NCBI GenBank assembly: GCA_963814955.1
Contig: CAWFEX010000008.1
Location: 930,001 to 994,000, forward strand
Direction of reading: 5' to 3'
Source of the DNA: DATCJA01 sp963814955
Lineage (GTDB): Bacteria; Acidobacteriota; Vicinamibacteria; Vicinamibacterales; UBA2999
Length of the DNA stretch: 64,000 nucleotides
How positions within the stretch are numbered: position 1 is the first letter of the stretch; every line of letters starts with the position of its first letter. The position numbers and the translations under genes are program-made. Below the pieces are notes generated by a model. It was given only the letters and a program-made list of their open reading frames with translations. It was not told where the DNA came from and did not search any database. Below are positions 54,457-62,816 of the stretch, piece by piece.

Positions 54457-56017
54457 CTAAATACTCAGCGTCTGCGCCTGCGCGCGACGCGACAGCATCA
54501 GCTCGAACATCGTTCGCGAGACGAAGACAGCGGTGAACACGTTCGAGGCGAGACCGATGATCAACGTGAGAGCAAAGCCGCGGATCGGCCCGGTGCCGAA
54601 GTTCAGCAGGAGCAGAGCTCCAATGAGCGAGGCAACGTGGGTATCGATGATCGTCATCCACACGCGGTCGAACCCGGCGTGGACAGCCGCCCTGACGCCC
54701 TTGGCCGTCGCAAGCTCCTCCTTGATGCGCTCGAAGATCAGGACGTTCGAATCGACGCCCATGCCAATCGTCAGTACGAATCCTGCAAAGCCCGGCAGCG
54801 TCATCGTCGCACCGAGATACGCCATCATGCCGAGCAGGATGACCAGGTTCACCACGATTGAGGTCAATGCGTTGAGCCCGGCGAGCTTGTAGTACCCGAG
54901 CATGAACAGCACGACCAGCCCGAGGCCTCCGATCGCCGCAGTGACGCCGGCGCGAATCGATTCGGCGCCAAGTGACGGCCCAACCGTCCGCTCTTCGAGG
55001 AAGTCCATCGGCGCGGGCAGCGCGCCGCTGCGAAGGACCAGCGCCAGGTCCTGCGCCCGCTGCTGGTCGAACCCGCCGGTGATCTGCCCCTGGTCCGTGA
55101 TGCGCGACTGAATGACCGGCGCCGAGATCACACGGTTGTCGAGAATGATCGCGAGTTGCCGGTTGATGTTCTGCTCGGTCAGCTGGCCGAAGCGAACGGC
55201 GCCGTCCCCGCTTAAGCGAGAATCCCACCGCGGGCAAGTTGTTCTGATCGAGCGAAGGCTGCGCAGTCCGCAGGTCACGCCCCGTAATCGGCGGGACGCG
55301 CCGCACGACGTAGTAAACGGTGCTCGGCGTCCCTCCACCCGTGGCGGCCAGATCTTCGGAGCCGGGCACGATCACGAGGTCCGGCGGCAGGGCATTGTTG
55401 TATGCCTGCCTCGCCGCGTCCTCGGTTGGAAACGGTCCCATCTCGACGATCTTCAGCTCGAGGAGGGCGGTCGACCGGATGATTTCCTTCGCGCGCTGGA
55501 CGTCTGTGACGCCGGGCAACTGGACCAGGATCTGGTTGACGGCCCCCTGCCTGGCCACGATCGGTTCTGCGACCCCCAGCTCATTGACGCGCCGCTCGAT
55601 GGTCTGGAGCGCCTGCGCGACGGTGGCTTCCCTGAGCTGGCTCTCGATGTTCGGCCGCATCGAATACGTGTAGCGGCCCGCGCCGGACGCCCGGGCGTAC
55701 ACCGTATCGACTTCCACCGCCGCCTGCCGGAACGCCGCGTCGTTCTGAATCCCTTCGACAACGAATTCGGTGGGATTCGTGACCTCGAGCTTCGCGTACT
55801 GCACATTGGCCGCGCTCAGGCGCTCACGGAGCCGTTCCACGGTCGTCTCGGTCTCGATCCGCAGCGCGGCATCGGTCTGCACCCGCATGACCAAGTGCAC
55901 GCCGCCCTTCAGATCGAGTCCCAGGTTGACCTTTTCAGACGGCGGATAGAATGCCCACACCGCCAGGGCGATGACCGCAACGATTGTGATGAGTCGCCAG
56001 CGCAAATTCTTGTTCAC
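54457..56017 (-). CDS. secD: Protein translocase subunit SecD, interrupted by an apparent one-base insertion
   Basis: GTG start at 56017 overlapping yajC by four bases. N-terminal part: transmembrane helix, LGLDLKGGVHLVMRV, and periplasmic P1 domain. Near 55212-55213 the frame breaks: one frame reads LPAVGFSLKRGRRR and the other continues GDGAVRFGQLTEQNINRQLA. Removing one A of CTTAAG (minus strand) gives GFSLSGDGAVRFGQLTEQNI, exactly the family pattern. The C-terminal part has IGMGVDSNVLIFERIKEEL and GAVRAAVHAGFDRVW-type blocks of the export channel. Essential gene, so sequence error is the likeliest explanation; without the fix, the first frame would run on into secF. Confidence 0.92.
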
Positions 56018-56355
56018 GATTGACTCTCCGGCGCTACAGGCTCCTGCCCCTGATATCCGACGACGGCGTTTCGGGAAACTTCAACGCGTACGTTGTTCGC
56101 CACCTGGACTTGAATCGACTGCTCTCCGAGGCGAGTAATCGTTCCGAACAACCCACCGGACGTGACGATCCGGTCGCCCACCTTCAACGCCGCCAGAAAC
56201 GCCTGAACTTTCTGCTGACGCCGCCTCATGGGCATCAGAATGACGAAATAGAAGATGCCCAACACGAGCACGAAGGGCATCAGCTGCACCCACGCGCTTG
56301 GAGCACCAGTCGGCGGAGCGCCCATGGCGACTAGCAAGGGGATATGCCACTTCAT
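56014..56355 (-). CDS. yajC: Preprotein translocase subunit YajC
   Basis: 113 residues from ATG 56355 (MKWHIPLLVAMGAPPTG); the frame upstream has no start signal. A single transmembrane helix (LMPFVLVLGIFYFVILMPM) leads into RRRQQKVQAFLAALKVGDRIVTSGGLFGTI, the YajC hallmark. Part of the accessory SecDF-YajC complex. Its stop overlaps the GTG of secD (GTGA). Gene order tgt-yajC-secD-secF is widely conserved. Confidence 0.96.
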   Translation of the reverse strand: MKWHIPLLVAMGAPPTGAPSAWVQLMPFVLVLGIFYFVILMPMRRRQQKVQAFLAALKVGDRIVTSGGLFGTITRLGEQSIQVQVANNVRVEVSRNAVVGYQGQEPVAPESQS

Positions 56356-56422
56356 GATTCGCGCGTCCAACCATCCCGAGGAACGCGCCTGAGTCGTTCC
56401 GGCAGAGCGAAAAGGAACGCCG

Positions 56423-57580
56423 TTAAGGCGTTCCGGCAGACGCAGCCGAGCGAAGGAACTCCTGCCTGAATGTCTCAAAGGTCCGAAACGCTATAGCGTC
56501 CCTGATCCTCCGCATGGTGTCAAGGTAGAAGCTCAGATTGTGCAACGTGTTAAGGGCGCCCGAACTCATTTCGCCGGCCATATATAAGTGACGCAGATAC
56601 GCCTTGGAATGGCGGCGGCAGGTGTAGCAGCCGCACTCGGGATCGAGCGGCCCGTCATCCTCCGCGTACCTGGCGTTCTTGATGTTGATTCGACCGCGAC
56701 TCGTGAACAGCTGCCCGTTCCGCGCGTTGCGCGTCGGCAGCACGCAGTCGAACATGTCAATCCCGCGTGCGACACATTCGACGATGTCCTCTGGCGTCCC
56801 CACACCCATCAGATACCGAGGTCGATCGTGCGGTAGCCGCCGCGCTGTCTGACCGGCGAGAGCATACATTTGCTCTACCGGCTCTCCAACGCTCAGCCCT
56901 CCTATCGCGTACCCCTCGAATCCGACGCGCATCGTTTCGTCGGCACTCTCGTCGCGCACGTCCGGGAAGGTCCCCCCTTGGACAATCCCGAATTGCGCCT
57001 GGCCTGAATTCGACACCGCCGCGGCTGCAACCGTTCCGTTCTGCAGGTCCAGGAAACGCCGGCGGCTTCGCTCGGCCCACCGTGCCGACCGCGTCATCGC
57101 ATCAGCTGCCTGCTCGCGAGTCGCCGGATACGCGACGCATTCGTCGAACGCCATGGCGATGTCGGAACCGAGCCGCGCCTGAATTTCCGCGGCACGTTCA
57201 GGCGTGAGCAGATAACGGGTGCCATCGAGGTGCGACTGAAAGTCTGCGCCTTCCTCGGTGATTGCACGCCGCTGCGCAAGGCTGTAGACCTGAAACCCGC
57301 CGCTGTCGGTCAGAATCGGACGGTCCCAGCCAATGAATCTATGGAGTCCGCCGCGGCGGGCGATCAGATCGTCTCCGGGGCGAAGCAGCAGGTGATAGGT
57401 GTTGCCCAGGATGATTTCGGCTCCAGCCTCCTCGAGCTCCCGGTGACGAACGGCCTTGACCGCCCCCTGAGTGCCAACCGGCATGAACGCAGGCGTCTGG
57501 ACGTCGCCATGCGGGGTACGTAATTCGCCGAGACGGGCGTCGCCATCCGTTGTTCGAACCGTGAAGGAGAAAGCGGGCAC
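56423..57580 (-). CDS. tgt: tRNA-guanine transglycosylase
   Basis: 385 residues. It exchanges guanine-34 for preQ1 in GUN-anticodon tRNAs, leading to queuosine. Motifs: nucleophile aspartate in LTDSGGFQVYSL, second site in VLPTRNARNGQLFTSRGRINIKN, and the zinc site CGCYTCRRHSKAYLRHLY. No queuosine-synthesis genes are present in the window. Divergent from ddl by 20 bases and upstream of yajC-secD-secF. Confidence 0.97.
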   Translation of the reverse strand: MPAFSFTVRTTDGDARLGELRTPHGDVQTPAFMPVGTQGAVKAVRHRELEEAGAEIILGNTYHLLLRPGDDLIARRGGLHRFIGWDRPILTDSGGFQVYSLAQRRAITEEGADFQSHLDGTRYLLTPERAAEIQARLGSDIAMAFDECVAYPATREQAADAMTRSARWAERSRRRFLDLQNGTVAAAAVSNSGQAQFGIVQGGTFPDVRDESADETMRVGFEGYAIGGLSVGEPVEQMYALAGQTARRLPHDRPRYLMGVGTPEDIVECVARGIDMFDCVLPTRNARNGQLFTSRGRINIKNARYAEDDGPLDPECGCYTCRRHSKAYLRHLYMAGEMSSGALNTLHNLSFYLDTMRRIRDAIAFRTFETFRQEFLRSAASAGTP

Positions 57581-57600
57581 GCCTTAAGATATAGGTTCAG

Positions 57601-58674
57601 GTGAAAAAACTTCGCGTGGGCGTGATCTACGGCGGACGATCCGGCGAGCATGAAGTGTCGGTCGCATCCGCCGCCTCAATTTTCAAGCACATCGACGCTG
57701 AAAAGTACGAGGCGGTGCCCATCCGCATCGAGAAGACCGGCCGATGGACCCTCGGCGGCAGAGTTCCCCAGGCTCTTTCCGCCGCCGCCGTCCTCGAGGG
57801 CCAGCGAACCGAAGCGCTTCAGACGATCGAGCCCTCGGCGGCCGTCGCCGCGTCAGGAATCGATGTCGTGTTTCCAGTGCTGCACGGTCCTTACGGCGAG
57901 GACGGCACCGTTCAGGGGCTGCTCGAGCTGGCCAACGTGGCGTACGTGGGAGCCGGCGTGCTTGGCTCCGCTGCGGGCATGGACAAGGCCGTGATGAAAA
58001 CGCTGTTTGCGGCCGGCGGCCTGCCCATCGTTCCACACCTGGTTGCGCTGCGGCGCGAATGGGAGCGCAACGGCGCGGACGTGACGCACCGGGTCAGAGA
58101 TGACCTCCGCTATCCGGTATTCGTCAAACCGGCGAACCTGGGCTCGAGCGTGGGCATCTCCAAAGCACGGAGCGACGCCGAACTCACGGTCGCCGTGGAG
58201 CTTGCCCTTCAGTTCGATCGAAAGATCGTGATCGAAGCGGCGGTTCCGGACGCCCGCGAGATCGAGTGCGCGGTGCTGGGGAATGACGAGCCCCAGGCGT
58301 CGGTACCAGGCGAAATCATTCCGTCCCGCGAGTTCTACGACTACGAGGCCAAGTACCTGGACGAGGCGTCGGAACTGCTGATTCCAGCTCCCCTCAGCGC
58401 CGCGGAGACCGCGAGGATCCAGCAGTTGGCCGTCGACGCCTTTCGTGCGGCGGAAGGTGCGGGGATGGCACGCGTCGACTTTCTGATCGGACGTGGGACC
58501 GGTGAGGTTTTCGTGAACGAGGTCAATACCATTCCCGGGTTCACGACCATAAGCATGTATCCCAAACTGTGGGAGGCGTCGGGACTTCCATACCCCGCCC
58601 TCATCGATCGCCTCATCGAGCTGGCGCTCGAACGGCACGGCGAAAAACAGAAGCTTCGTACAAGCATCACGTGA
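57601..58674 (+). CDS. ddl: D-alanine--D-alanine ligase
   Basis: 357 residues from GTG 57601. ATP-grasp enzyme that makes D-Ala-D-Ala for peptidoglycan. Motifs: GGRSGEHEVSVASAASI near the N-terminus, VFPVLHGPYGEDGTVQGLLEL, VFVKPANLGSSVGISKA (ATP-binding lysine), EIECAVLGND, and the metal-binding FVNEVNTIPGFTTISMYPKLW. The tyrosine/serine choice for D-Ala versus D-Lac (HGPYGEDG) fits D-Ala. Overlaps the next gene by four bases (GTGA). Confidence 0.97.
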   Translation: MKKLRVGVIYGGRSGEHEVSVASAASIFKHIDAEKYEAVPIRIEKTGRWTLGGRVPQALSAAAVLEGQRTEALQTIEPSAAVAASGIDVVFPVLHGPYGEDGTVQGLLELANVAYVGAGVLGSAAGMDKAVMKTLFAAGGLPIVPHLVALRREWERNGADVTHRVRDDLRYPVFVKPANLGSSVGISKARSDAELTVAVELALQFDRKIVIEAAVPDAREIECAVLGNDEPQASVPGEIIPSREFYDYEAKYLDEASELLIPAPLSAAETARIQQLAVDAFRAAEGAGMARVDFLIGRGTGEVFVNEVNTIPGFTTISMYPKLWEASGLPYPALIDRLIELALERHGEKQKLRTSIT

Positions 58675-59885
58675 ACCACGTCACTCCCGCGAGCGCGTGG
58701 TTCACGCAAAAGCGTGCACGACATCCCTGGCTGATTGGCGTTGCGCTCGGTTGCGCCTTCGCGGTGCATCAACCGGCCGCGCAGGATACTCCGAAGCGGG
58801 GCCTGACGGGCGTGCCGGCGCTCGCCCGCGCGTACGACGCCATCCTCGACGGCCAGTTCGAGAGCGTGCCACGGCTGCTGGATGACACATGCGGACCAGC
58901 GCCCCCTGAGGCGTGCCAGCTGCTGGATGCCGTGGGCGCGTGGTGGCCTATCCAGCTCGATCCATGGAATACAGCCTACGATGCGGCGTTTCAGTCGAAG
59001 GTCGAAACCGCAATTGCCGCGGCAAGTGCGTGGACCGTGCGTGAGCCGATGCGGGCGGAAGCCTGGTTCTATCTTGGCGCGGCTTACGGGGCCAGGGTGC
59101 AGTGGTTGTCGCTTCGCGGGCAACGCCTCTCCGCTGCGCGCGACGGCAAACGAATCAAGCAGGCGCTGGAGCGGGCAGTGGCCCTCGACCCCGGCATGGC
59201 CGACGCGTATTTCGGCCTCGGTCTCTATCACTACTATGCCGATGTTGCGCCCCGGATTCTCAAAATGCTCCGGTGGGTCCTGTTGCTGCCCGGCGGCGAT
59301 CGGCAACTCGGAATGGAAGAGATGCTCCGGGCGCGCCGTGCTGGTCAGCTAGTACGCAGCGAGGTCGAGTATCAGCTGTACGTAATTTATCTGTGGTACG
59401 AGAAGCAGCCCGCGCGTGCGCTCGAGCTGCTCGCCGACCTCCGCGCGCGCCACCCTCACAATCCGCATTTTGTTCAGGCAATTGCCGAGATTCAGGACTT
59501 CTACGTCGACGACACGGCCGCGAGCCTTCGCACGTGGCAGGCGCTACTCGATGCGGCTCGGCGAGGGCAAGTCGCGAAACCGCAGTTGGCGGAAGTCACC
59601 GCCCGGCTCGGCATCGCCTCACAACTCGATCAGCTGTCGAAGGGTGAGGCAGGCCTCGAACACCTTCATGCCGTCATCGCCTCGCAGCCGACGGCGCCGT
59701 TTGACGCCGTCGCGCGCGCGCAGCTTCAGCTCGGCGAGACGCTCGAGCATCTCGGCCGCCGCGACGAGGCGGCCGCAGCGTATCGCGCTGCGATCAGTGC
59801 GGCGGGACGCAACGATCCGATCAAGATCGCGCCGCGCGCGCGCGCAGCGCTCCGCGCGATCGAACGATCAGCGCAATCGAAGTGA
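58671..59885 (+). CDS. TPR-containing protein with N-terminal signal anchor
   Basis: 404 residues from GTG 58671, which overlaps the ddl stop. A hydrophobic segment (WLIGVALGCAFAVHQPAAQ) near residues 20-38 looks like a signal peptide or anchor. The remainder is helical with TPR-like repeats (AWFYLGAAYGARVQWLSLRG; ADAYFGLGLYHYYADVAP; LGETLEHLGRRDEAAAAYRAAI). Similar proteins are found with lipid or wall genes, but the partner is unknown. Sharing an operon with ddl hints at an envelope role; this is inference. Confidence 0.8.
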   Translation: MNHVTPASAWFTQKRARHPWLIGVALGCAFAVHQPAAQDTPKRGLTGVPALARAYDAILDGQFESVPRLLDDTCGPAPPEACQLLDAVGAWWPIQLDPWNTAYDAAFQSKVETAIAAASAWTVREPMRAEAWFYLGAAYGARVQWLSLRGQRLSAARDGKRIKQALERAVALDPGMADAYFGLGLYHYYADVAPRILKMLRWVLLLPGGDRQLGMEEMLRARRAGQLVRSEVEYQLYVIYLWYEKQPARALELLADLRARHPHNPHFVQAIAEIQDFYVDDTAASLRTWQALLDAARRGQVAKPQLAEVTARLGIASQLDQLSKGEAGLEHLHAVIASQPTAPFDAVARAQLQLGETLEHLGRRDEAAAAYRAAISAAGRNDPIKIAPRARAALRAIERSAQSK

Positions 59886-59999
59886 AGTCCGGTCGCGCTT
59901 CATCCGACACTTTCATGTGACGGGCGAGACTTGACAGCGCGAACACGAATAGACGTGGGGTTCGTGGCGCCGTTTTTGACAACGAGCGCGCTTTTATGC

Positions 60000-60027
60000 T
60001 TGACATCAAAAAAATCTCACCCATAAT
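60000..60027 (+). promoter_or_regulatory. Promoter of the first 16-residue peptide gene
   Basis: TTGACA (60000-60005), 16 bases, CATAAT (60022-60027), each close to consensus. A start near 60034 gives a leader of about 90 bases to the ATG at 60123. The upstream 100 bases hold no other gene. Confidence 0.6.
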
Positions 60028-60122
60028 CTACATCTGGTATGAGGGTTGATGGCTCAGCCCACCCGTTGTGACAGTCACGTTGGCTGTCCGAGGCTGAGAC
60101 AGGACAACCGAAGGAGAAAACA

Positions 60123-60173
60123 ATGGCGAAGAAAGCCAAGGGCGGGAAGAAAAAGGCCGCGAAGAAGCGGTAA
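60123..60173 (+). CDS. 16-residue lysine-rich peptide, copy 1
   Basis: Encodes MAKKAKGGKKKAAKKR and a TAA stop. AAGGAG (60111-60116) is optimally placed six bases before the ATG; a promoter lies at 60000 and an intrinsic terminator at 60195. Eight lysines and one arginine, no acidic residue, net charge about +9; composition resembles tails of histone H1-like or HU-type proteins. The same peptide is encoded again at 60397 with six synonymous codon differences and no amino-acid change, strong evidence that it is translated and selected. Binding to DNA, RNA, ribosome or membrane is possible; function unknown. Confidence 0.75.
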   Translation: MAKKAKGGKKKAAKKR

Positions 60174-60194
60174 GTCTTCCACCGGAAATTTAAG

Positions 60195-60223
60195 GGGGTG
60201 CTCGTGGAGCACCCCATTTTTTT
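60195..60223 (+). terminator. Strong intrinsic terminator after peptide copy 1
   Basis: GGGGTGCTC (60195-60203), GTG loop, GAGCACCCC (60207-60215), then ATTTTTTT. Perfect nine-base stem with a seven-T tail, about 20 bases after the stop codon. Confidence 0.92.
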
Positions 60224-60396
60224 ACATAGCTCCTCGCCTACAGTTTCCAAGTTGCTGCTCTCCTCATCGCGATCATCACGGGAGAGCCCACGACGCGAGA
60301 CCGCCGATGCCCGGGCCGACGTGCCAGGCGGCAGAGTGCGCCGGGTGATCGGGCGGATTGGCTCGCAATCAAACCACCGAAAGGGGGGATTAAGCG

Positions 60397-60447
60397 ATGG
60401 CGAAGAAGGCTAAGGGCGGCAAGAAGAAGGCGGCGAAGAAGAGATAA
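60397..60447 (+). CDS. 16-residue lysine-rich peptide, copy 2 (same sequence)
   Basis: Encodes the identical MAKKAKGGKKKAAKKR. Codons differ from copy 1 at positions 4 (aaa/aag), 5 (gcc/gct), 8 (ggg/ggc), 10 (aaa/aag), 12 (gcc/gcg) and 16 (cgg/aga). AAGGGGGG (60381-60388) lies eight bases before the ATG, and an intrinsic terminator follows at 60465. No clear promoter is seen in the 180-base gap after the first terminator. The leader DNA is unrelated to that of copy 1. Function unknown, as for copy 1. Confidence 0.75.
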   Translation: MAKKAKGGKKKAAKKR

Positions 60448-60464
60448 CGCCGATCGCCAAGAAC

Positions 60465-60498
60465 AGGGGGTGTGCCGGTGCGCGCCCCCTTCTTTTTT
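60465..60498 (+). terminator. Intrinsic terminator after peptide copy 2
   Basis: AGGGGGTGTGC (60465-60475), CGGT loop, GCGCGCCCCCT (60480-60490) with two G-U pairs, followed by TCTTTTTTG. Eleven-base stem and a good T-tail. Confidence 0.85.
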
Positions 60499-60542
60499 GT
60501 ACCCCGCCACGACTCCCGATTCACGGAATTGGTCGTTGGGGG

Positions 60543-62762
60543 TTATTGAGACTCGGTAATACCGTCCAGGATGCGAACCCGGCGAATGATATCGCCCGGG
60601 GCCAGCCGATCGACGACGTCCATGCCGTTCACGACATGCCCGAACACGGTGTAGCGGCCGTCGAGGTGCGGCTGCGGTGAGTGCGTCACGAAGAACTGGC
60701 TGCCGCCGGTATCTTTCCAGTCGAGCGCCATACCCACGGTGCCCCGCAGGTACGGGCGCATGTTGATTTCATCGCGTATCGTGTAGCCGGGCCCGCCCTC
60801 GCCATCACCACGCGGGTCGCCGTCCTGCACGACGAAATCGGCGACGACCCGATGGATGGCAATTCCATCGAAGAAGTTCTTCCGCGCGAGCGCGACAAAG
60901 TTTGCCACCGTCACGGGGGCGTCGAGAATGGCCAGTTCCAGCTCGATGACGCCCCGATCGGTCTCAACAAACGCGTGCGGAGAGAACTTCGGGCTGATCA
61001 GCCACTGCCGTTCGGTCTCGGTCAGGGGCCGGGCGGGTGCCGGACGCATGGCCGCGTCCACGGCGGCGTCGGCGCTGCCACGCTCACGATAAATCATCGC
61101 CGCGCGCACGCGCACCGCCCAATCCGGATCGCGCAGCGCCTCCTGCAGAAGAGGCTCGGCCGCGCGAGGATCCAGTTGGTTCAACGCGACCAGCAGCGCC
61201 GCCCGCGCCGTGTAGGTGCTGTCGCCGGCGGCCGCCTTATATGCCTCTACCAGTGCCGGACCTGCGCCCTCGGCCTTCAACTCGGCCAGCCCGTTCGCAG
61301 CAGCCGCGCGTATTGCAAAATCGTCGGTCTTCAACCGATCGATCAGCATCTTGTCCGCACCAGGCGCTTTGGCCGCGACGAGGGCGGAGAGGACAGCGGG
61401 AATGACGCGCGGATCCTGATCCTGCAGGAGCGCGGTTAACGCCGGTACCCCGCCTGCCGACGGCAGCGACCCCAGTGCTGCGGCCTGAGCAGTGCGGACG
61501 GTCCAGTCGCGATCGGTGTCCAGCCCGGACATCGTCACCAGAAACCCATCGGGATCGATTCGCGCAAGGCTGCGCATCGCCAGACCCCGGACGGCCGGCG
61601 AACGATCCGACAACAGGTCGAGCATGAGATCGACGTGATCCGCTCCCGCGACCGCGCCAAGGGCAGTCATCGCTTCGACCCGGATGACGCTGTCCACCTG
61701 GGCGTCCGCGACAACCCGGGTCAGTACGGGCACCGCGGCCGCATCCCCGATCGCCCCGATGGCGCGAAGCGCCTGAATGACGACCGCCGGATCGGCGGAA
61801 CGGCGTTCGACAATCTGTCGAAGCGGGCCGGCGGCCGTCGCCGCCTTCATGACGCCGAGTCCCCGTGCGGCAAATGCAGCCGTGTAACGGCCGGGCGTGT
61901 TCAGAAGGGAGAGGAGGGCTGGAGCCGCGCGGGGATCACCCGCGCGCTGCAGGGCATACGCTACGGGCCACCACGTGGAGACCGGCTGACCGCTGGGGTC
62001 GAGCGCAGCCGCCGCGAGCGATTCATACGAACCGAGACGCACAAGCGCATACAGGCCGAGCCGCGCGGCTTCAACCGGGGGAGCCAGCGGATATGTGAGG
62101 TCATCCGGCGCAAGCGAGGTCAGGGCCCCCGCGCGGACGTGGCGCTGCACCATATCCGTCACAGCCGTCGCGTCCTCGCGAACGCCAAGCATGCCGAGCG
62201 CGTCGGCAGCCCGCCCCTGCAGCAGCGCATCCGAATCAGCGAGGGCCGTCCTGAGTGGCCCTCGTGCTGTCGGATCACCTATGAGACCAAGTGCGAACGC
62301 CGCCATTTGACGAACTTCCGGCTCCGCGTCGGCCGCCAGCAGCGTCGTGAGCGGCTCGACGCCATCGCGCAGACCGACGCGGCCGAGGGCGAGCGCAGCC
62401 CGGCGCCGGACGCGCGCTTCACCGTCGGAGAGGAGACGAATCAGATCCGACGGCGCCGGGGGCGCGACGATTGCGGGCTGCGTCTTCGTCGCGGGCACCA
62501 GGACAACCGGCGGTGGAGGATTGGGATCGCGCAGGAGACGCTGGTCTTCGAGCCTCAGGATCCATCCGAGCTTTTCTTCCCACGACACGCTCGGTGGTTG
62601 GACCGTGGGAGTAGCGGGGGGAGTCGCCGCCGTAGGAGCGCTGGCACAGGACCCCGCCACAAGAGCAAGGCACACAGCACAAGTCACAACGCTCAAGTCA
62701 CGAACAATGCACACTCGATTTGTGATTTGTGATTTGTGACTTGTGACTTGTGCCTTGTTCAT
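60543..62762 (-). CDS. HEAT-repeat lipoprotein with C-terminal cyclophilin-type peptidyl-prolyl isomerase domain
   Basis: About 720-739 residues. A lipoprotein leader with lipobox AGSC (CLALVAGSCASAP) precedes a proline linker and a long run of HEAT/PBS-type repeats (RVRRRAALALGRVGLRDGVEPL; VRQMAAFALGLIGDPTARGPL and more), then a cyclophilin domain from about 600: VETDRGVIELEL, FDGIAIHRVVADFVVQDGDP, GGSQFFVTHSPQPHLDGRYTVFG. The conserved R, F and Q residues of the catalytic site are present. Likely periplasmic, membrane-tethered folding helper. Start uncertain: ATG 62762 lies inside a heptamer array; GTG 62714 begins just before the leader. Confidence 0.9.
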   Translation of the reverse strand: MNKAQVTSHKSQITNRVCIVRDLSVVTCAVCLALVAGSCASAPTAATPPATPTVQPPSVSWEEKLGWILRLEDQRLLRDPNPPPPVVLVPATKTQPAIVAPPAPSDLIRLLSDGEARVRRRAALALGRVGLRDGVEPLTTLLAADAEPEVRQMAAFALGLIGDPTARGPLRTALADSDALLQGRAADALGMLGVREDATAVTDMVQRHVRAGALTSLAPDDLTYPLAPPVEAARLGLYALVRLGSYESLAAAALDPSGQPVSTWWPVAYALQRAGDPRAAPALLSLLNTPGRYTAAFAARGLGVMKAATAAGPLRQIVERRSADPAVVIQALRAIGAIGDAAAVPVLTRVVADAQVDSVIRVEAMTALGAVAGADHVDLMLDLLSDRSPAVRGLAMRSLARIDPDGFLVTMSGLDTDRDWTVRTAQAAALGSLPSAGGVPALTALLQDQDPRVIPAVLSALVAAKAPGADKMLIDRLKTDDFAIRAAAANGLAELKAEGAGPALVEAYKAAAGDSTYTARAALLVALNQLDPRAAEPLLQEALRDPDWAVRVRAAMIYRERGSADAAVDAAMRPAPARPLTETERQWLISPKFSPHAFVETDRGVIELELAILDAPVTVANFVALARKNFFDGIAIHRVVADFVVQDGDPRGDGEGGPGYTIRDEINMRPYLRGTVGMALDWKDTGGSQFFVTHSPQPHLDGRYTVFGHVVNGMDVVDRLAPGDIIRRVRILDGITESQ
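62665..62759. repeat. Inverted heptamer arrays (TTGTGAY) overlapping the start of the HEAT-cyclophilin gene
   Basis: TTGTGAT, TTGTGAC and TTGTGCC units at 62717-62759 and complementary pieces at 62666-62704, including CAAGGCACA against TGTGCCTTG and CACAAGTCACAA against TTGTGACTTGTG. The left arm lies in the signal-peptide coding region. Confidence 0.7.
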
Positions 62763-62816
62763 CCTCGCCCGGATGATAGCATGCAGCGACCGGCGCCTCA
62801 GGCTCGGCTCTGGACA

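Noticed and set aside
53474..56017. A single SecD-SecF fusion protein
   Set aside because: The middle third of the joined frame is arginine-rich shadow sequence while the real SecD C-terminus lies in another frame; separate genes with one indel explain it better.
60123..60223. Lysine-codon leader peptide with attenuator
   Set aside because: A lysine-rich short frame before a terminator resembles attenuation, but no biosynthetic gene follows on that strand and the second copy has the same layout, so stand-alone peptide genes fit better.
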